From Luscinia megarhynchos (Eukaryota; Chordata; Aves; Passeriformes; Turdidae), in assembly GCA_034336665.1 (NCBI GenBank), contig CM067566.1, positions 24,334,330 through 24,398,329 on the forward strand: a DNA stretch of 64,000 nucleotides. The letters are read 5' to 3'. Numbering within the stretch: position 1 is the stretch's first letter; the number at the start of each line of letters is the position of its first letter. Positions 50,001 through 62,270 of this stretch are shown here, one piece after another. Made by a program: the position numbers and the translations under genes. Below the pieces are notes generated by a model, which was not told the DNA's origin, searched no databases, and saw only the letters and a list, made by a program, of their open reading frames with translations.

Positions 50001-50595
50001 CACTTCTAACTGGTAACAGTTGGATCAATCATACCTTTGTAAATATGGATAAATGAGTGGGCTGTGTTATATTTCTTGCTGAATGCAAAAGCTAAATAGT
50101 ACTATGTTCCTTAGAGGCAGATCAAACCGTTCTCAGTAAAACCATGGGAATGCCAAGGTCCTTCATTATCTTCCTAATGGTTTTCATTTCAAAAGACTGT
50201 AATCATAATTTAGTAAAATGATACTTAAAACAACCTGAGTAGCAAAGCAAGACACCAAATAAAATCCCCATTTTGTGGCAGGCTGTGTGACTCCTGGATG
50301 CTGAGCTCTACAGACAGTGTCAGACTGGGTAAAGCTCACAAATCTCATTCTGCTGTGGCCAATGTGTGCATGCACAAGCCAGGGGCATACCCATCTGGCT
50401 GGGGGCCTCTGCCACAGGAACTGGCAGCTTTATGCATTGAAATCCCTGCACAGAGCCACCTGCTGTTTGCATGGCTGTACTTTATTCAGCAACAAAACAT
50501 GACATAACAAACACAACATGGTATAACACAGCAACCTAGCCTTGAACAAACACACCAGCTGTCACTGAGAACATTCTCTGCTGCTGTTTGTAAGT

Positions 50596-50608
50596 GTGAT
50601 GTCATCAC
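50596..50608. promoter_or_regulatory. CRE/ATF-like near-palindrome
   Basis: GTGATGTCATCAC has 6-bp inverted arms around one central base and contains TGATGTCA, a one-base variant of the CREB/ATF site TGACGTCA. It sits in a moderately GC-richer stretch (50280-50640) that looks more conserved-element-like than its surroundings. Binding is speculative. Confidence 0.25.
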
Positions 50609-51854
50609 CTCTCTCTGCTATCATCATGGCTGCAGTTGTTGTGTAGGGCTTTTTGTAACAGAAATGGAAATAAAAAAGATCAGCTACTGCCATTTTATGT
50701 GAATATAATGAAACAAAGTGAACAGACCAAGTCTCGAGTGAACTAATGTGCTCCCAGTGAATCTACGTCTGATGCAGAAGGATCTGAAAGTGAATGTAGC
50801 CTTTAGGAACTCCATAAAATATTTATAGTATCTTGTTCTTTATTTATCAATGCCACCAGCAACAAAACACTGCTTCACTTTACAGAAGCTCCATTTATAT
50901 AGCACTGCATAAGGGAAGCAAGCAAAAGTAAATGGACAGAAAAATAACAAATAACCCCGACTCTTAAAATGGGATTTGAATTATAATGCAGACAAATGCA
51001 GCTCTGAAAAACAATTCCAATCTTTGAGCTGAATCTGTATATTATGTATGTATAAGAATGTCACATATATCATGCTCTTACTAATCAGATACAAATCTGG
51101 GTATGATACTCTTGGTTTGATTCTTCTGACTGCTTGTGTCAAATGAATTACTTCAATTTGGATAGATTATGTCACTATAAACCCTTTATGTAGAAAAAAA
51201 TGAATATTTAGAATTTCTGTCAGATCATAGTGGCCATCTGCAATTGCACATACCCAATCCCAATGGCTGGCAATAAAGAGCTCATTTAAAAGCATGAGGA
51301 GAAGCAAAAATGGTCATTCAGAAAATACTCAGTGTTGGGAAGTTTGTGCATGCTAGCAATTTTATATATAACATTTACATTTCAGTTTATTCATTTAACC
51401 AAAGAGCACATAAAATTAAGGAAAATGGGAAGAATTTTTGTGTGTTGCCGTAATATCTAGTTTAACTATTTAAAAAGTAAAATAAAAGTACAGCTGAAAC
51501 TAAATTCAAACCCCAGAATAACTATAGTGGATGGTCTTTCATGTTCTTGCTCAGCAAAGAAAGGATTCACTTTTGATTCCTTTATACCTTTGCAGTACTG
51601 ACCACATCAGTCACAGGCAGGCAGGGAACCCATTACCATCTATCAGGCATAATTTATAAGATGGAACACCGAGAAGAAACTATATTCTGAGTCATCCTAT
51701 ACCTAACCCTGACATTAATTCTTCTGTCTGTACATTATTCTTTCTAAGATGGACATGAGCTAACATTTAATATTGAAGTGGGCACTGTCAGATCATACTG
51801 GACTGCAACATTCTGCTACTTGTTCTACTTCAAAAGGACAACAGGCTGACTTCC

Positions 51855-51867
51855 AAAAAAAAAAAAA
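51855..51867. repeat. Poly-A run (13 A)
   Basis: Uninterrupted A run with no adjacent element recognised. Confidence 0.8.
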
Positions 51868-52590
51868 GGGCAAAATCTCATTTCATTGTCATTTATGAAT
51901 GCTTTGAAATGCCTACAATTATTTTAGGCTTTTGTAGATGTCTGTTTTTGTCTGGCTAAACAACATTCATTTTCCATTTTGGTGGAAAAGTTTTGATCAG
52001 TGAGAGAGAAGAGTACACCAATGTTAGGAAAACTTTCTGGGAATTCCTCCCATGATGAAGAATTGAAGGATTATGCTGCTGATTATTTATGCTGTGTTTT
52101 GTAGAATGACTTATTTAAAATAGACCAAAAAATCCTGACATAGCTAAAATGTTACTCAATTCCCTGAGCTGCTTTTATGTACCCAATGTCTTTTAAATGC
52201 TGTTACATAAGATAAGTCTCAACCTATTCTAATAGTTAAGACTTTTGAAACAAGCTCTTTTGACAGTTCAAGATACATTTAAAAAAAATCAGACCTTAGG
52301 TGGAAGTTTCTGCTCTATATGTTCAAGATATGTTACTTCAGTCACCTTTTTTCCTGTAAGACCAAACTACCTTTTACCAATGTTAGGTCTAGAGAGGGAA
52401 TCTTAGTTATTCATATTCTGCAGCAAATAGCAATCATTTTGTTCTTTTGCAGATTGTATGTTCATCTGGCCTTTCCTAAGGTAGGAAAAAAGCTGCAGAA
52501 CAAATGAAAGCATCTTTTGCTCCAGTTGTGAAGAAGAAAAAAAATCTCAAGAGAAAATGAAACAAAGGCAAGGGCTTAGATTTTGCTGGC

Positions 52591-52592
<2 letters not shown>

Positions 52593-52620
<28 letters not shown>
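52593..52620. repeat. (TG)14 microsatellite
   Basis: Fourteen perfect TG units. Alternating purine-pyrimidine of this length can adopt Z-DNA, and the locus is likely polymorphic. Confidence 0.95.
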
Positions 52621-52621
<1 letters not shown>

Positions 52622-54790
52622 CTGGAAATAGCTTGTGCTCTTCCCCTCCTATCCTCATAAGGAGAGATGAGAAGAAGAGGTCCCTCATCTCTTTTGAGAA
52701 CAGTAATGATGCAGTTTAAACTTAGCAGCTCTCTAGGTAACACTGTCAATTCTGCTTTGACAATTAGTGATGAAGGAAAGTGTCCTGAAGCAAGGGATGT
52801 TAATGTTTAAGTAGGTGGCATTGTCTTGCTAAGTCAGTGTTGCTAGAGGGCATTTTGATGATGGTGTTTCAAAATGTAAAGCTGACATCCTGGTCCCTTG
52901 TAGCTGTTGAGATTAAAGCCAGTGATATTTTTACCAAGATGAATAATAACAGGGAAATCTACAAGTGATTTTCTTCATCTTCAAATAATGTAAAATGAGG
53001 TGAATACATGCTCCTAAATACCTTTACTCTTCACTCTTTTCAGTGATCTATGAATTGGCAGTGCAGGAGCTGCTCATAATTAACACTGATATTAATATTG
53101 AAATTATAATCTTAGGCTGATGAAGAAGAATTCATATGGATCAGGAATTTTATCAGGATTTAAGTAAATAAAGGTCTGGAAAAAAATGGGGGAAAAAAAG
53201 AAAAAAAAAGACTGCAAAAAAGGACTTTGGGGAGAAAAACAGGCTGCACAAATGGCTGCTACTTGGCCCTTGTGTGGCTTCATTCTCAAAATCTTTAAGC
53301 TGGTTTAAGCTGGTCTCTGAACGTTTTTATCTGAGCAGTTTGTCAGTCTGTGTTGGAATAATGGGCATTACATTTACACTTACCCTGTCTTATGAAAACT
53401 GGTTTATATGTTCTCAGTATGTTGGGAGGGGAAGTCACAACTTGGATTGTCATTCTGCAAAAGCAGCCTGACTTTAAAAATCCCATCTATTCCTGTGTAC
53501 AAAGCAGCATCTGACTGTACTGTAACCATGGAGACCTGCAGCAGATTCAGCAGCTGATTTTAGGACTCATCTTTCAGACCAGAAAATGTTAGACACTCTG
53601 CATCACAGAGGTGACAAAGTCAGCCTCAGGAGAGGGCTGCTGGTTGTGCAGCTTGCATGTGTGCATGCATGGAATTGCTGCATCCAGGTCTGTTCTCAGA
53701 AAGACTTTCACTGTGTCAACATCTGTGCACTCCAGGCATAAACTGGGACCAATCCTAGAGTCTGAAGACTGAAAAATATCTTATGCTATTACTTAATTTT
53801 CCAAAATATCTAGAATCTTGGCTGTGACCTGAAAATCCAAATTTTGTCTTCCCTTGCAAGGGAGCTATGCCCTACCAGTCTTTCTAGTGAATAGAAGTAA
53901 CTTGAAGTAAGACTATAGAATTATATCTTGTAAGAATATGGCCAAGAAACTTTCCTTATTAAGAGAATATGTCAGGACTGAACTCATAATGTGGTGTGAA
54001 TACTGATTTCAGTGTTGTTGCATTACAGGTAAATTTGATCTTATGTTAATATTTTTTACACTATGGCTCTATATCTTTTCCATGTTCTTCCACAATATTC
54101 TCCTATCTTAGCAATTTTCATTAGAGAAACTTTACTTAGATCAGGTCATAAATGGATAGCTGCTCTAAGTAATAGCTCCAATAGATCTCTAAACTGTGTT
54201 AGTTTAGTTTAGTCAGTTTAGTGTGGAAGAAATCGCTTCTGGGTGTTTCTTGTGGGGTATGATCAGAGTTAGGGACCAAACAAGCTTTAAACAGTTATTT
54301 AGCATGAGAAGCTATGCAAGGTTGTTTAAACAGAAGAAAACCAGAGAAACAAGTCTGGAATCGAAAATACAGTAATGTCTAGCTGATGAGAGTAATAGAA
54401 ATGTATTTTGATGAGGGAAATAGAGTGCATGGAAATTGCAGGATCTTTTCTTTGCCAAAACTGACCCACAGTATATATCAATCTTATTTCTCTATTCAAA
54501 CAGCAGGGCTTTCAGCAGTTGGCTTGTCTTATCAGTATCATCAGCTCTGATATTCCAGTAGATGATATATAGCCATGTGACTCTGAATAAAAGAGATACA
54601 TTGATCCTTGTGGCTAACATTCCTTCTGTATATAAGAAAGCTGTTTGCTCTACTGAACAGGGCAAAGAATACTTTAGAATATCATTGCCTAATTGAATAA
54701 CAAATAACTGATATTGGAAAGAAAAGGTTACCCTTGAAGATTGGGGTCTTACCCATGTAGCCACAGTTAAGGTTTCAATCCCTGAACTCT

Positions 54791-55045
54791 ATGACTCCTC
54801 AGAGGATGTATGCTGTCTTTTTTATCCTTTTTCTTTCATTCTTAGATTATTCTCAAGCAGTGCCCAATCAAATATTTCCTTGCTCTCCACTACTGTCTGT
54901 GCACAGGAAATTCTATATTTTGTGTTATGTGGGCAGGAAAAAGCATCCCCTATTCTCTGATTCTGCTCATTGGAATATGTTATATGTGGAGGGAAGGGAT
55001 TGTTACTCTTTTTGGTTTAACAGTAGGAGTGATATAGAGCATTAA
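54791..55045 (+). other. Small ORF with signal-peptide-like N-terminus, unrecognised
   Basis: An 84-codon ATG frame. After MTPQRMY comes a hydrophobic stretch AVFFILFLSFL and a polar DYSQA that would suit signal peptidase cleavage; the remaining 61 or so residues contain three cysteines. The second ATG (54806) has A at -3. I do not recognise the protein. T-rich DNA often produces Phe/Leu-rich stretches by chance, and no promoter, splice structure or polyadenylation signal supports it. Confidence 0.12.
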
Positions 55046-56537
55046 ATGCTTTCTTTAGTAATAGGCTGTGAACATTTGTGAATACAACTGATAAGTAGGA
55101 AAGGGAACTGAATCTGTCATGGCCTTTACTGAAATAACAGTTTTCCCCTGCTTATTGCCAGCCCATCTCTTAAAATGCATATCCAGAATGTTGATGTAAG
55201 AGCTGTCCTTTCTGAGGATGAGGCCTTGTTCCCACCCTGAGATACATAAGAGCAAGGAATTTTGGCCTGGCCATGGATCCTGCACACATTAGAGCCTTTC
55301 CTGAAATGCTGCTTTCTCTACAGTAACCCTTCTGGCATGGATTGCTGCACAGGGTTATTACATCTCACAGTCATTTTTCCCTTGTTGAACTGGAGCAGAT
55401 GTGCCAAGAATGAGAGGAGATTCCTTGGAAGATGAGAAAAAAAATGCAAAAATTGGAGCTGATGAGTGAAAGCAAAGAAGAGATAAAAGAAAATGTTTTG
55501 GAAGGCAAAAATCGTGGAAGATAATTAAAAAATTGATAAAAAGGAAATGAAAAAAAACTTAATGGATTTCTATATCGGATTTTTATTCCAGAAACATTAG
55601 ATCTAGACAACAAGGGTAGAAAGCAGTTTCCATGTTTTATTTCTAATCTCACAGTTTTTCTTGCAGCAGTGGGATTAAACAATGCCAAAATCTTTTTATG
55701 GTGCCATGGGATTCTGCAGTTACTGCAAGTTCTCCAATGGAATCTGTCAAATGTAAAAACATATTCATTAAGGTCATGCACTTTTCTGCTTCCAGCTCTG
55801 TGCAGCTGTGGCATTTTTCCATCTGTGTTTCTTGTTAAAGATCTGGATGACTCATCCTTGAATTTCCCTTTGAGGTAGACTATTTTCCTATGGCAATGAA
55901 ATCCAGCTGGTACACAAAAAATTTTGTGTGTCAGTGTCAAGGAAGGATCATTCTTCAAAAAGCTCAACTCAGTCCAAAAGCTGGGATTTTAACACTAATT
56001 TTTCAGTCTTATTTTAATGCTTTACAGGTTTTCCTGTATACTAACATTTTAAAGGAGCAGACCAAATATTAAGCCTCCCATATGTTTTTAGTTAAACACT
56101 TCCTATGGATTTTCAAATAGCATTAGGAACAAGAATCTAAATCTTGCTGAACCCCAATTTCCTTCTCTGAAAATACTGGCATTTTCTACAGTTTAGTTGA
56201 CTAATTGTACTTGGAAAACTTCAATATACTCTTTGCTATTAGGAAACACTTCTATTTTAGCTGTTTTTTAATGTTTGGTGTTTAGGTAAGCTTTCCCAAA
56301 TGTCTGTGGGTTATTTAACTCTCTTCCTTGCAGTTGTTTTTTAGGCTCACCAATTAACCAATTTCTTTGCAAAGGCATTAATTGAATTGATTCACAGGGG
56401 AGCTGAGAGCATGTACAGTGTCATACTGACTGCTATGTGAATTCTAGAAGACTTAATCAAAATGAAGGCTGTAATATATGTTACACTACATTTAAATAGT
56501 TTGAGAAATTAGTGGCAAAATTCACCATAGGAAAATC

Positions 56538-56540
<3 letters not shown>

Positions 56541-56615
<75 letters not shown>
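56541..56615. repeat. (TA)37 microsatellite
   Basis: 75 bp of perfect alternating TA. It is self-complementary, so it can extrude as a cruciform, and is expected to be highly unstable and polymorphic. It lies about 95 bp upstream of the CR1 copy starting at 56711. Confidence 0.97.
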
Positions 56616-56620
<5 letters not shown>

Positions 56621-56710
56621 TACAGAGCATGCAGCCAATCATGTGGACATTAGAATAGCAACATGGAGCTGGAGAAGCCTTGGTCTCATCATTGATATTT
56701 TACAATTAAA

Positions 56711-57260
56711 AGAATGCTTTCCCCCTGAACTTGGCACTGGTGAGGCTGCACCTCTAGTCCTGCCTTCAGTTTTGGGCATCTCATTACAAGTAAAACATTG
56801 AGGAGCTGGAGTCAGTCCAGAGAAGGGCAGCAGAGCTGGTGAGGGGTCTGCAGCACAAAGCTTTTGGGCAGCAGCTGAGGGAGATGGGCATGCTTAGACT
56901 GGAGAAAAGGGGGTTCAGGGGAGACCTTACCTCTCCCTACAGCTGTCAGAAAGGAGGCAGGAGCAAGATGGGTGTCATCTCCTCCCCTAAGTAAGGAGTG
57001 ATAGGACAAGAGGAAAAGGCCTCAAAGAGTTCCAAGGGAGGGTTAGACTTGATATCAGGAAAAAAGTCTTGTGAAAGAGTGGTCAGACATTGGAACAGGC
57101 TGCCCAGAAAATTATAGAGTCACCATCCCTGGAAGTGTTCAAAAAACTGTATTGTTGTGGCATTTGGGTGGTAGTTTAGTGATTAGCACTGAGCACAATG
57201 CTCCTTTAGCAGCTGGACTCAATGATCCTAGAGGTCTTTTGTAACTCTAACAATTCTATG
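56711..57260 (+). mobile_element. CR1 LINE 3' end (plus)
   Basis: Sense-strand CR1 3' region. Landmarks in order: GGCACTGGTGAGGCTGCACC, CAGTTTTGGGCATCTCA, GTCCAGAGAAGGGCAGCAGA, GGGAGACCTTACCTCTC, AGTGATAGGACAAGAGGAAA, CATTGGAACAGGCTGCCC, CACCATCCCTGGAAGTGTTC, GGACTCAATGATCCTAGAGG and a tail shortened to ATTCTATG. It encodes the decayed C-terminus of ORF2 (blocks corresponding to SDRTRG and HWNRLP can be traced across frames) and the 3' UTR. 5'-truncated and non-functional. Confidence 0.95.
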
Positions 57261-58116
57261 CAAACAAAAAGCTAGTATAAATTTTTTTTGCATTTCTCCT
57301 AATAATTACAAGACAGTGAGCACCACACTTCTGTGCTCAGTGTAGTTGTTTATCCAAATATATCATGAAGGCATTCAGATAGAATGAAAGCAAAATCACT
57401 GCTCAGAAAAGGCTAAGGCAAAATGCCTTTACACAAAACAAGGTAACATTTATCATAAATACAGTAAAGAATTATTCCCTCCAACAGCAACTGCAGTAGT
57501 CGGAAAATACCCAGAAGAAAATAATTACATGATCAACATGAATGCATGGGACAGTGTACAGACCCATGTCAAACATAAGCCAAACATGCCATCAGAATAT
57601 ATAGATGTATTTGAATATTGAGAGGAAACCCTACAGATCAATATCTTGCATTTTAACATAATAGAAAAATCAATGCTTCAGGAAACAAACTCACTGTCAA
57701 CTTCAATTTCTATGATGTTTCTTCCAGTTAGTAAAAAACTATGCATATGTATTTGAAGTGGCTTTAGCAAGAACAAAAAAAAAAAAAACAAAAAACAAAA
57801 CCAAAAAAAAACCAAAAAAAAAAAACTTGAAAAAGGGAATGCAATACTAGAAGTAGTACCTAAAACACCAGTGGCTATTTTTAATAATAAATCTTGTAGC
57901 ATTAACCACATGGCTGTTCTGGCCCTGAAGGGAGTTTCTGTAATCTTTGATATGAATTTTTGCAGGTGCTGTCACCTACCAGTCAGCCCCAATGCTTCTG
58001 AACTGTAATAATTTCTGAGGAAATGCTGAAGACAGTGCAACAAACAGTAATTATACATCTAAGACCAAATCTATACTGTAATCATCTGTTCAGTGATCTC
58101 ATCCAGTGCATTAAGA
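57261..58116. other. Unique spacer between two convergent CR1 copies
   Basis: AT-rich sequence with an A-rich low-complexity tract (57775-57826). No gene recognised. It forms the loop between the plus-strand CR1 at 56711-57260 and the minus-strand CR1 at 58117-58283. Confidence 0.6.
57775..57826. repeat. A-rich low-complexity tract (A with C interruptions)
   Basis: Runs of 4 to 14 A separated by one or two C. On the minus strand it gives a Phe-rich frame that is not coding. Confidence 0.9.
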
Positions 58117-58283
58117 TCACAGAATCATGGAAAGGTTTGGGTTGGAGGAGACCCTAAAGATGATCTAATTCCAACCCCTCAGCCATGGCTAGAGATGCCA
58201 TTCACTAGATAAGATTTCTGAGTCCAATGCAAACTGGCCTTCAATAGTTCCAGGGATGGGGCATCCACAGCTTCTCTGGGCAA
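58117..58283 (-). mobile_element. CR1 LINE 3' terminal fragment (minus)
   Basis: The plus strand reads TCACAGAATCATGGAAAGG, GGGTTGGAGGAGACCCTAAA, GATGATCTAATTCCAACCCC, TTCCAGGGATGGGGCATCCA and GCTTCTCTGGGCAA. This is the last 165 bp or so of CR1 in antisense. Homology ends abruptly at about 58283, the 5' truncation point. The tail repeat is a single AGAATCATGG-like unit. Confidence 0.94.
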
Positions 58284-58413
58284 ATGGCAATGGTGGCACA
58301 CACTGAGTTACCAGAATAACATAGGTCACTCTGCATGCTGTTTCTACAGAAAAAAAGACAATTTCACTCTGTAAACTAAGAGTTATCCCTAAAAGCATTT
58401 TGTTGAGCCTTTC

Positions 58414-58434
58414 AAATAATAATAATAATAATAA
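58414..58434. repeat. (AAT)n microsatellite
   Basis: About six to seven AAT units. Confidence 0.9.
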
Positions 58435-59252
58435 AAAGTCTAACCTAAGTAAAATACATAGTTTGAAATGCTAAGTAGAAATGAAAATGGGACTCACCTT
58501 AAGCCCTGAATCTTTACAAAATGTGGGTGTACTGGAGCAATATTTTGAGGCACACACCTGCAGCAGATGGTATGTGCTGTCATTTTGTTACAAGTATGTT
58601 AAGTGCCCGATGTCTGACTGCAAGCATGGACTGTGAATGTTAGAACACGTGTACCATTGCCAACAGCACAGACACAGACATGCTTCCCCTGGTATTGTCC
58701 TATGGCAAGAAGGAGACTGACCTTAACCCTTAGCCATCCTTCATTTAAAAATGTCCCTGCTAGCAGAAAACTTGATATTCTTTCCAGAATGTCACTGGTG
58801 TACCTAGAATTTTTCATGGATTTGGCAGATTTTGTACGAACAACAAGCAGGAGCAATGCAAAACAACACAATTTCAATTCAAACTTAATTTTGCTTTTGG
58901 TGTTGGTTTAATATTGACTAATAATATATATTGGTGGTAAAAAACTGTGAGTTAAAATGCACATTGCACACTCAGTAAGCCATAAATCCAGTAAGTCCTT
59001 GAATCCAGGCAAAGGGAATCTGGTGCATACTGCACATATCTTGCAGGATACTTTCTTTCTTGCTTCTCAACAGCTTTCACAGAAATCTGAGGTGGGATAA
59101 ATGCATATCTTTTGATGAATCAAGGCAAGTTTCTACTGGATGCAGAACGATTCTCAAGATAACACCTGCTTTGGGCCAGTTATCTAGTTAGGTCCTGATG
59201 TTGTGGCCCACACGTGGTTCTATTGATGAGACAAGAGCAACAGGATACCTTA

Positions 59253-59270
59253 CTCTCTCTCTCTCTCTCT
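59253..59270. repeat. (CT)9 microsatellite
   Basis: Nine perfect CT units. Confidence 0.9.
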
Positions 59271-62163
59271 AAATCTTTGGGGTTTTCAGACATACAGGAA
59301 TAAAGTAAAACTTTTTTTTGCTCGAATATGTGGGGTTTTTGTTTTGTTTTTTTGCTCCCCAGGTACACTTAGAATGCATGAGGGGAAGGGGTCAGCTAAA
59401 GGAGGTGTAGTCACAGCTTGGTTCTGCAGGATGAAACACAGCTGCCACAGCTCAGAAGGACATGCAGACAAAGCAGTTTTCTTCCACTTTGAGGCACATA
59501 TAATACTGGCAGTAACAGGAAAAAAGCAACCCAAAAAATGGGAGTAAGGTTACTTTCTGATAAGATACTGCAAGCATCCTCCTCAAAGATGATGCAAATA
59601 GAATAATTGTTCTCAGTTCAAGATATCATTTACATAAATTTTATTTTTTTTACAAGTAGCCTATGTTTGAAAACATTTTAATATAATGAATCGAAAAATA
59701 TTCTTGGTATCACTCAATAGTAGTGGATAATAGTAGTAATAAACATAAGCCAGGATTTATTTTACAATGTTTTGCTGGAAGACTGTAATTCAGTATATCA
59801 TGTTTAGAGCAATGGATTACCTTTATGTCTTTATAGAAAATGTATTTGAATTGTTCACATTAATCATTATTAAAACCATAATGTGGTAAACCCTTTAAAC
59901 TACCACTCAGAATCTGCCACCTTTGTGAAGGGGTGGCTGAAAGGAACTAGGAGAATGTTATATAAGTACATATATTTGTGAGACCTGTACAAATAACATT
60001 TACATAATAATTATATTATGTAATAATAATGCCATAATGAGCTAGATATTACATTACTGCAAAAATATTTGCATACATTTAGAAATTATTTAGTTGATCC
60101 TCATAACAGCAACATAAGAAAACATTATTACTCTCCTTATTTTAAACTACTGGCTACATAAGGCAGTGTAGCAAATTTTGATAGATAATTGCTCCCTTTA
60201 ACAGAAAATGTTAATCAGACCTGAGTTTTTCTCACATTTTACCAGGACTGTGTGTCCTGTATTTTAAAATAATTAGAGGATTAGAAAACATGAGTTTTAA
60301 AATGAGATTGAATTGTAAAGTTTAGGTTCTAATTTTAATTTATATGTAACCAAGTTTTAGCTTTATCCTTGTAAACACTAGGTTCTTAAATTGTTCTTAA
60401 ATGGAATTGGCTAGACTAATCAAGATTTTTAATCTAAAATATATTATCTTCTTAAATATGTTAAAACCTTGGACTGTTTTGTGTTCAGAGTGATTTTTGG
60501 TGGAAGGGAAATGAAAAGCCCATTCCTGTAATGCTTTTATTAAAAGATCCATGTAAAAACAAGTAGGAGAATTTGTTTCCTGGAACTTATATTATTTTGA
60601 TACATTAAAATACTTGTTTCATTCTGATGATCATTTTGTTACCTTAATGCATTTTTTCTTTGCATGTTTTTTGGAAAGAAAAAAGAATGAGAGGAGAGGG
60701 AGAGTGTATATTATTAATCTGCCTTAGGATTGTGGGAAGAAACAATTTAGCTAGCTAAGGAAAATTTAGCTATTCTGATTTTTTTCAGATGTGAACTTGA
60801 TAGGGTTAATGTCTTCAATATTAATAAAAGGATACCAGCCCAGGGGCTTTCCTTCCATATTTTCATATTATGATATGAGGAATATTTATTTGTCCATTCA
60901 CATGGACAATGATGACCACCTTGATCCAAGAGATAATGATTGGAACCAAGTCATGTGGAACTAAGCCAAGCTCTTTCCAAAGAAGAAATATTATTTTGCA
61001 ACAGGAAGGACACACAGATGAAAATGTGTGAGGCCTGTATGTTATCAGAACACCAAACAGATTAGGATCATTTAGTATCTTTTACTCAGGTCATAAGTAC
61101 CTAAAACCCTTCTCCAATGTAAATGACATTTATTTAAATGAGTATTGCATTCTCCCTCTGGGTTTCTGTCTTGCAAACACTGCAGAGTGTTTGTGGCATT
61201 CAGTATTGCAAGTTATATTTAATTTTTAAATTAATTATATCCAACTTTCATCTTTAGCAGCAGAGAACTGCCAGATCAGCCTAAACTCTGCTTACCTTTG
61301 ACTTTTTATCACATATCAGAGAGTGCATCCTCATGGAGTCTGCATATTTCTTTTAAACATTTGTCTCAGAATTGAACAATACAAAAATATATTTTGACAA
61401 CTTTGTAAAACAAATGGTAGTGCTTATTGCTTCACTGAATGGAAGAAAAAAAGTGGAATTGTTCACCACTGGAGTCAGGGATGCTTGGATTATCACCTGA
61501 ATGTGTTTTTCTCTCTCTGCCTTTATTTTATCATTGCATATAACTTTTCAACACAAGTTTTTTTCAAAGAAGGTTAGAAAGTTAATATTCTTTTACTTAT
61601 TTTTATATGAGGAAACAATATCATTAATTGCAAGAAATAACTTGACAGCCAAGAGTCATCAAATATTTAATGGTATCCTGGGTCCTCAGAATCTTATCCT
61701 GGGCCTTATCCATCATGATACACTGAAATTGAAAATGAAGAAATACATATATTTTTACTCTTTTGTTGTACATGATCCTGCACTCAAGTAATATATGAAA
61801 TTATATAACTAGAAATATCATAACAGAAGTTCTCAAACTCCCTTAAGACATGTTATAGTGAATGTATATAAGACTAGCATTGTCAGTAACTAACATCTCT
61901 GATAGAGCTGTGGTCTGAGATGCTTTTTCCAATCCATGTAAAAAGAATAAGATTTTTTTTCTGAATCTAGGGAATCTAAAGTATTTATTTTAACTGGGTG
62001 AGGAGAGAAAATGTTTAAATTAATGTTTTTTAAAGTACATTTATCAAATATTATAATAAAATTATTTTTAAAAATGCACAAAGCCAGCCATAGCAATTTG
62101 AATTTATTGACTTTTTCCTGACCTGATCGACATTTCTTCTGGGATGTTCATATAGTTGTCAAA

Positions 62164-62270
62164 ATTGTCAAAACATGTTGATGTCATGGCTGTTTTCCTT
62201 TTGACAAATTCATGTCTAGCTAGCTAGATTTAGTTTTCCATGACAGAAATTTTTACATGTTGATGCTGTC
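62164..62270. repeat. Nest of short direct and inverted repeats
   Basis: ACATGTTGATG occurs at 62173-62183 and 62255-62265. TGTCATGG (62182-62189) is inverted as CCATGACA (62238-62245). TCTAGCTAGCTAGA at 62215-62228 is a perfect 14-bp palindrome. Several ATTGTCAAAA / TTTTGACAAAT half-sites lie on either side. The arrangement is denser than expected by chance, but no family is recognised. Confidence 0.5.

Larger units (their letters stand above)
47051..56540. other. Unique non-coding sequence
   Basis: AT-rich single-copy DNA with no transposon recognised in 9.5 kb. It holds A-rich tracts (48168-48179, 51855-51867, 53177-53215), a CRE-like near-palindrome (50596-50608), a (TG)14 microsatellite (52593-52620), a small open frame with a signal-peptide-like start (54791-55045), and a purine-rich plus strand (about 55410-55570). 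The purine richness creates the longest open frame of the window on the opposite strand (55371-55967). No gene can be named. Confidence 0.5.

Noticed and set aside
55371..55967. Longest open frame of the window, 198 codons on the minus strand
   Set aside because: The C-terminal third is Phe/Ser/Leu low-complexity sequence produced by a purine-rich plus strand (about 55410-55570), which cannot form minus-strand stop codons. There is no domain, splice signal or recognisable homology.
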